This document shows, in pieces, positions 48,197-50,568 of a stretch of 50,568 nucleotides of DNA. Source of the stretch: Lachnospiraceae bacterium (lineage in GTDB: Bacteria; Bacillota; Clostridia; Lachnospirales; Lachnospiraceae). How positions within the stretch are numbered: the first letter of the stretch is position 1; the number at the start of each line of letters is the position of its first letter. The notes under the pieces were generated by a model. That model was given only the letters and a program-made list of their open reading frames with translations. It did not search any database and was not told the origin of the DNA. Where the stretch lies: positions 1 to 50,568 of the forward strand of contig JAILLW010000030.1 of assembly GCA_024692955.1 (NCBI GenBank). Reading direction: 5' to 3'. The position numbers were made by a program, and so were the translations under genes.

Positions 48197-50568
48197 TTAC
48201 CACCAGAAGATCTTTCTGGCGCCAATCTTGAAGGTGATCTTTTTGCTCCCGCCATAGTCTCCGGTTCCGTAGGCCATAACGGTGGCGGTTCCCTTCTTCA
48301 CATTGTTTTTATAAGTTGTTTCATCGATCGTGAAGGTCACCCCGTCTACGACATTCTTTCCGGACTTCCAGATCACATCCGCCCCGGAAATCTCCACGTA
48401 TCCTCCGGTGAATTCTTTTGCTTCCACCGTCGCGTTCAGTTTACCGATGTCTTTCTTTACGACACGATACGAGCCGGTCGCCTGTCCGGTATAGGAAGTT
48501 CCTTTCGCAGGAACCGTAATCTTTATCACGGTGCCCGCTTCCACGGTGTCATCGACATTTACCGGTGACTCATCCTCATAGGTGAATGTCATGTTCTTAT
48601 CATCATAGTCCCTGCCGGCCTTCAGAGTCTTTCCGTCCGAATCGGTCAGCATGACCTTCTTCGGCTTCCAATTGCCCTTCTTATCGGCAAATACCACATC
48701 GTTAACGGAGACGAAGACTCCGTTCTCTTCCATGGCGGCGGAAGTGATCACGAATGTCGTTGAGGTATCCGTTCCTTTGAAGTTTCCCTTTCCCTTCACC
48801 TTTACGGTCGGAACCTTCTTTCCGCTTCCATCGTTTAAGGCTGTATTATTCGCATAGGATAAGGTATAGTCTTTTCCCTCCGTCAATACCGTCCCCTGAT
48901 AGGTCACTACCGGTTTCGGTCTGGCACCGCCCTTCTTATACGGAGTCGACTCCGATGAGAGCCTTACCACAAACAGATCATCCCTGTCTTTCGTTATTTC
49001 GAACGGTGTGATCCTGAAGGTCTTCTTTACCGTTCCGCTGCAGCCGTTCACACCCGTAAACACCACGGTTGCCGTTCCGACATTCACATTGTTCCTGTAG
49101 GATACCGTGCAGTCGTACTCTTTCTGATCCTCCGGAAGAAGTTTCCGATAAGTCTCTTCACGGATGAACCTGATTACCTTCGGATCGGCCCCTTTCTTCG
49201 CGGTATAGGAAAGTTCGATATTCTGATATCTGGGAGTTCCTTCGTAGACAACGGATTTCGCAAATCCCTTAACGGCCACCTTATTCATCGGAATTCCCTT
49301 GATCTTAAAGGTAACGGTTCTTGCGCCTTTATATTTCCCTTTCCCGATAATGGTCACGGAAGCGGTTCCGATCTCAGAGTTGTTCCCGTAGATGATATCA
49401 TAGTCCGTCCCGGCAGTCAGCACGGTACTTCCCTGTTTCACCACCGGAGCGGGAGTTATCCGCGATCCGCCGTCATAAACCTGATCCGGGATCTTTGCGA
49501 TCGTCAGTTTGGATACCGGTACTTCTTCAGCGCCCGCGATCGCGAAGCTTCGAATGACACTTCCGTCATAATTCTTCTTTCCGCTGATCTTCGCATAGTA
49601 TCTCCCGGCTTCCTTCGGAGTAACGCTCTCGCCCGAGCATGACGCATCCGTATAATACGCAACCGTAAAGTCCGTCTTATTCTTCAGCTTCTTTTTGCCG
49701 AAGGTAACCGCGGGTACAGGAGTATAGGTCTTTTTGTTGTTGTACGCGATCGAGGCGATCTCGGAAACAGTCACATCCTCATCATTCAGATTCTTTGCAA
49801 GGATCGTAAAAGTCCCATTCTCCGTCCCCGCGTAGTTTCCCTTTCCCTTGATCGTGAACTTTGCTTCCGTTCCGGCATTGGTATTATTGCTGAAAGATAT
49901 CGTATAATCCGTCTTTTCCTTCAGGAGGATATCCCCATAGTAAACATCAACGGGAGGTTTGAGTTTGACCGCGCTGAACGTCTGTGCGGGGATCGGAACA
50001 TACGTGAGTCCTCCCGTATTCTCCTCAATCTCTCCGTCAAAATCGTCTCTTACCGCTGTTCCGTTTGCGATCCTTTTGATCTTATTCCCCGAAGGATATT
50101 TCTCCCATGTTTTTTCTCCGATAACCGGCAGACTGACCGGCTGACCGGACCGGTTAGCCACCACCTGAATGCTGTTGCAGGCAGAAATGATATTTTTTCC
50201 CATTGAAACGACTCCAGAGGATAACTCAAGCCTCTCCAGGCTGCTACAGCCGTAAAAAGCGTTTGTATCAATCGTATGAACACTATCGGGGATTCTCAGT
50301 TCTCCGGTAAAATTCTTACAATTATAAAACGCTCCTCCTCCGATGATCGCAACGCCCTCCGGTATCGTCAGCGTTCCGGAAAAACCGGTACAGTTGCTGA
50401 ACGCATACTTATCTATTTTTCTGACAGATTTTGGAACAGTCAGTGTTCCGCCAAGGTTTTTGCAGCCGCTGAAAGCGTTATGCCCGATAACAGTGACACC
50501 ATTCGGTATTGTCAGATCACCTGTCAGATTTCCGCACCCGTCAAAAGCGCTGAAACCTATTTCCGTCA
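48197..50568 (-). CDS. BspA-like leucine-rich repeat surface protein with Ig-like repeats (5' end beyond window)
   Basis: At least 790 codons, open to the right edge with no stop; the ATG at 50203 is internal. The visible N-terminal part (about 110 residues) is LRR_5 repeats of about 23 residues, for example NAFSGCKNLGGTLTVPKSV. The rest consists of about eight imperfect 75-85-residue beta repeats of the type found in clostridial surface proteins: VYYGDILLKEKTDYTISFSN then NAGTEAKFTIKGKGNYAG. The end, FKIGARKIFWW, carries no LPxTG or wall-repeat anchor. Adhesion to host or plant surfaces is the usual guess for this class; signal peptide and anchor must lie outside the window or be absent. Confidence 0.85.
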   Translation of the reverse strand, partial: TEIGFSAFDGCGNLTGDLTIPNGVTVIGHNAFSGCKNLGGTLTVPKSVRKIDKYAFSNCTGFSGTLTIPEGVAIIGGGAFYNCKNFTGELRIPDSVHTIDTNAFYGCSSLERLELSSGVVSMGKNIISACNSIQVVANRSGQPVSLPVIGEKTWEKYPSGNKIKRIANGTAVRDDFDGEIEENTGGLTYVPIPAQTFSAVKLKPPVDVYYGDILLKEKTDYTISFSNNTNAGTEAKFTIKGKGNYAGTENGTFTILAKNLNDEDVTVSEIASIAYNNKKTYTPVPAVTFGKKKLKNKTDFTVAYYTDASCSGESVTPKEAGRYYAKISGKKNYDGSVIRSFAIAGAEEVPVSKLTIAKIPDQVYDGGSRITPAPVVKQGSTVLTAGTDYDIIYGNNSEIGTASVTIIGKGKYKGARTVTFKIKGIPMNKVAVKGFAKSVVYEGTPRYQNIELSYTAKKGADPKVIRFIREETYRKLLPEDQKEYDCTVSYRNNVNVGTATVVFTGVNGCSGTVKKTFRITPFEITKDRDDLFVVRLSSESTPYKKGGARPKPVVTYQGTVLTEGKDYTLSYANNTALNDGSGKKVPTVKVKGKGNFKGTDTSTTFVITSAAMEENGVFVSVNDVVFADKKGNWKPKKVMLTDSDGKTLKAGRDYDDKNMTFTYEDESPVNVDDTVEAGTVIKITVPAKGTSYTGQATGSYRVVKKDIGKLNATVEAKEFTGGYVEISGADVIWKSGKNVVDGVTFTIDETTYKNNVKKGTATVMAYGTGDYGGSKKITFKIGARKIFWW

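Overview
The window looks like a chromosomal segment of a moderately G+C-rich anaerobic Clostridia, most likely a Lachnospiraceae-type gut or rumen bacterium that makes butyryl-CoA. The support is a complete thl-crt-hbd-bcd-etfB-etfA operon, a pyruvate phosphate dikinase, a class III fructose bisphosphatase, choline-binding-like wall repeats and BspA-like leucine-rich repeat proteins, and strong Shine-Dalgarno sites. No rRNA, tRNA, CRISPR array, transposase or prophage gene was found.

Layout. 1-12 kb is one long minus-strand run. It starts at a promoter near 11.98 kb and carries an HD phosphohydrolase, an Orn/Lys/Arg decarboxylase-family protein, a guanylate-kinase-like protein, yaaR, holB, ricT, trmN6-like and rsmI. 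This is the Bacillus yaaO-tmk-yaaR-holB-yaaT-yabB-yabC neighbourhood with a guanylate-kinase-like gene in the tmk slot. It is followed by a VWA / MoxR AAA+ / leucine-rich-repeat triad and a D-2-hydroxyacid dehydrogenase cut by the window edge. 12.0-13.8 kb is a plus-strand pair (TIM-barrel sugar isomerase and FMN hydroxyacid oxidase). 13.9-14.4 kb is an Rrf2 regulator with a consensus promoter. 14.5-19.5 kb is a 1651-residue secreted wall-binding repeat protein. 19.6-25.9 kb is the butyryl-CoA operon with a promoter, a candidate Rex operator and an internal hairpin after thl.

26-28.5 kb holds a GT2-GtrA fusion and a MATE transporter transcribed divergently from overlapping promoters that share a -35 box. 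28.5-29.1 kb has no gene. It carries a modular GC-rich dispersed repeat and a tandem array of 73-bp units. 29.1-33.2 kb is ppdK plus a CofE-like gene. 33.4-36.8 kb is a YbiT-type ABC-F protein and a PHP-HAD fusion. 36.8-39.5 kb holds a BaiN-like flavoprotein, a YerC-type regulator, a degenerate M23 membrane protein and a cold-shock protein. 39.5-39.9 kb holds terminators and an inverted second copy of the composite repeat. 39.9-47.6 kb is a minus-strand run valS-cobA-dapA-dapB-fbp-hisA, in which hisA is of the eukaryotic HIS6 type. The right end holds a 90-residue orphan gene with its own promoter and terminator, and a BspA-like surface protein running off the window.

The least explained structures are the composite GC-rich repeat with its 73-bp tandem array, the way this repeat abuts or supplies stop codons of neighbouring genes, the ABC-F protein whose defects all fall on one composite ATP site, and the C-terminal tail on PPDK. 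All family assignments were made by reading the sequence; no database search was run.
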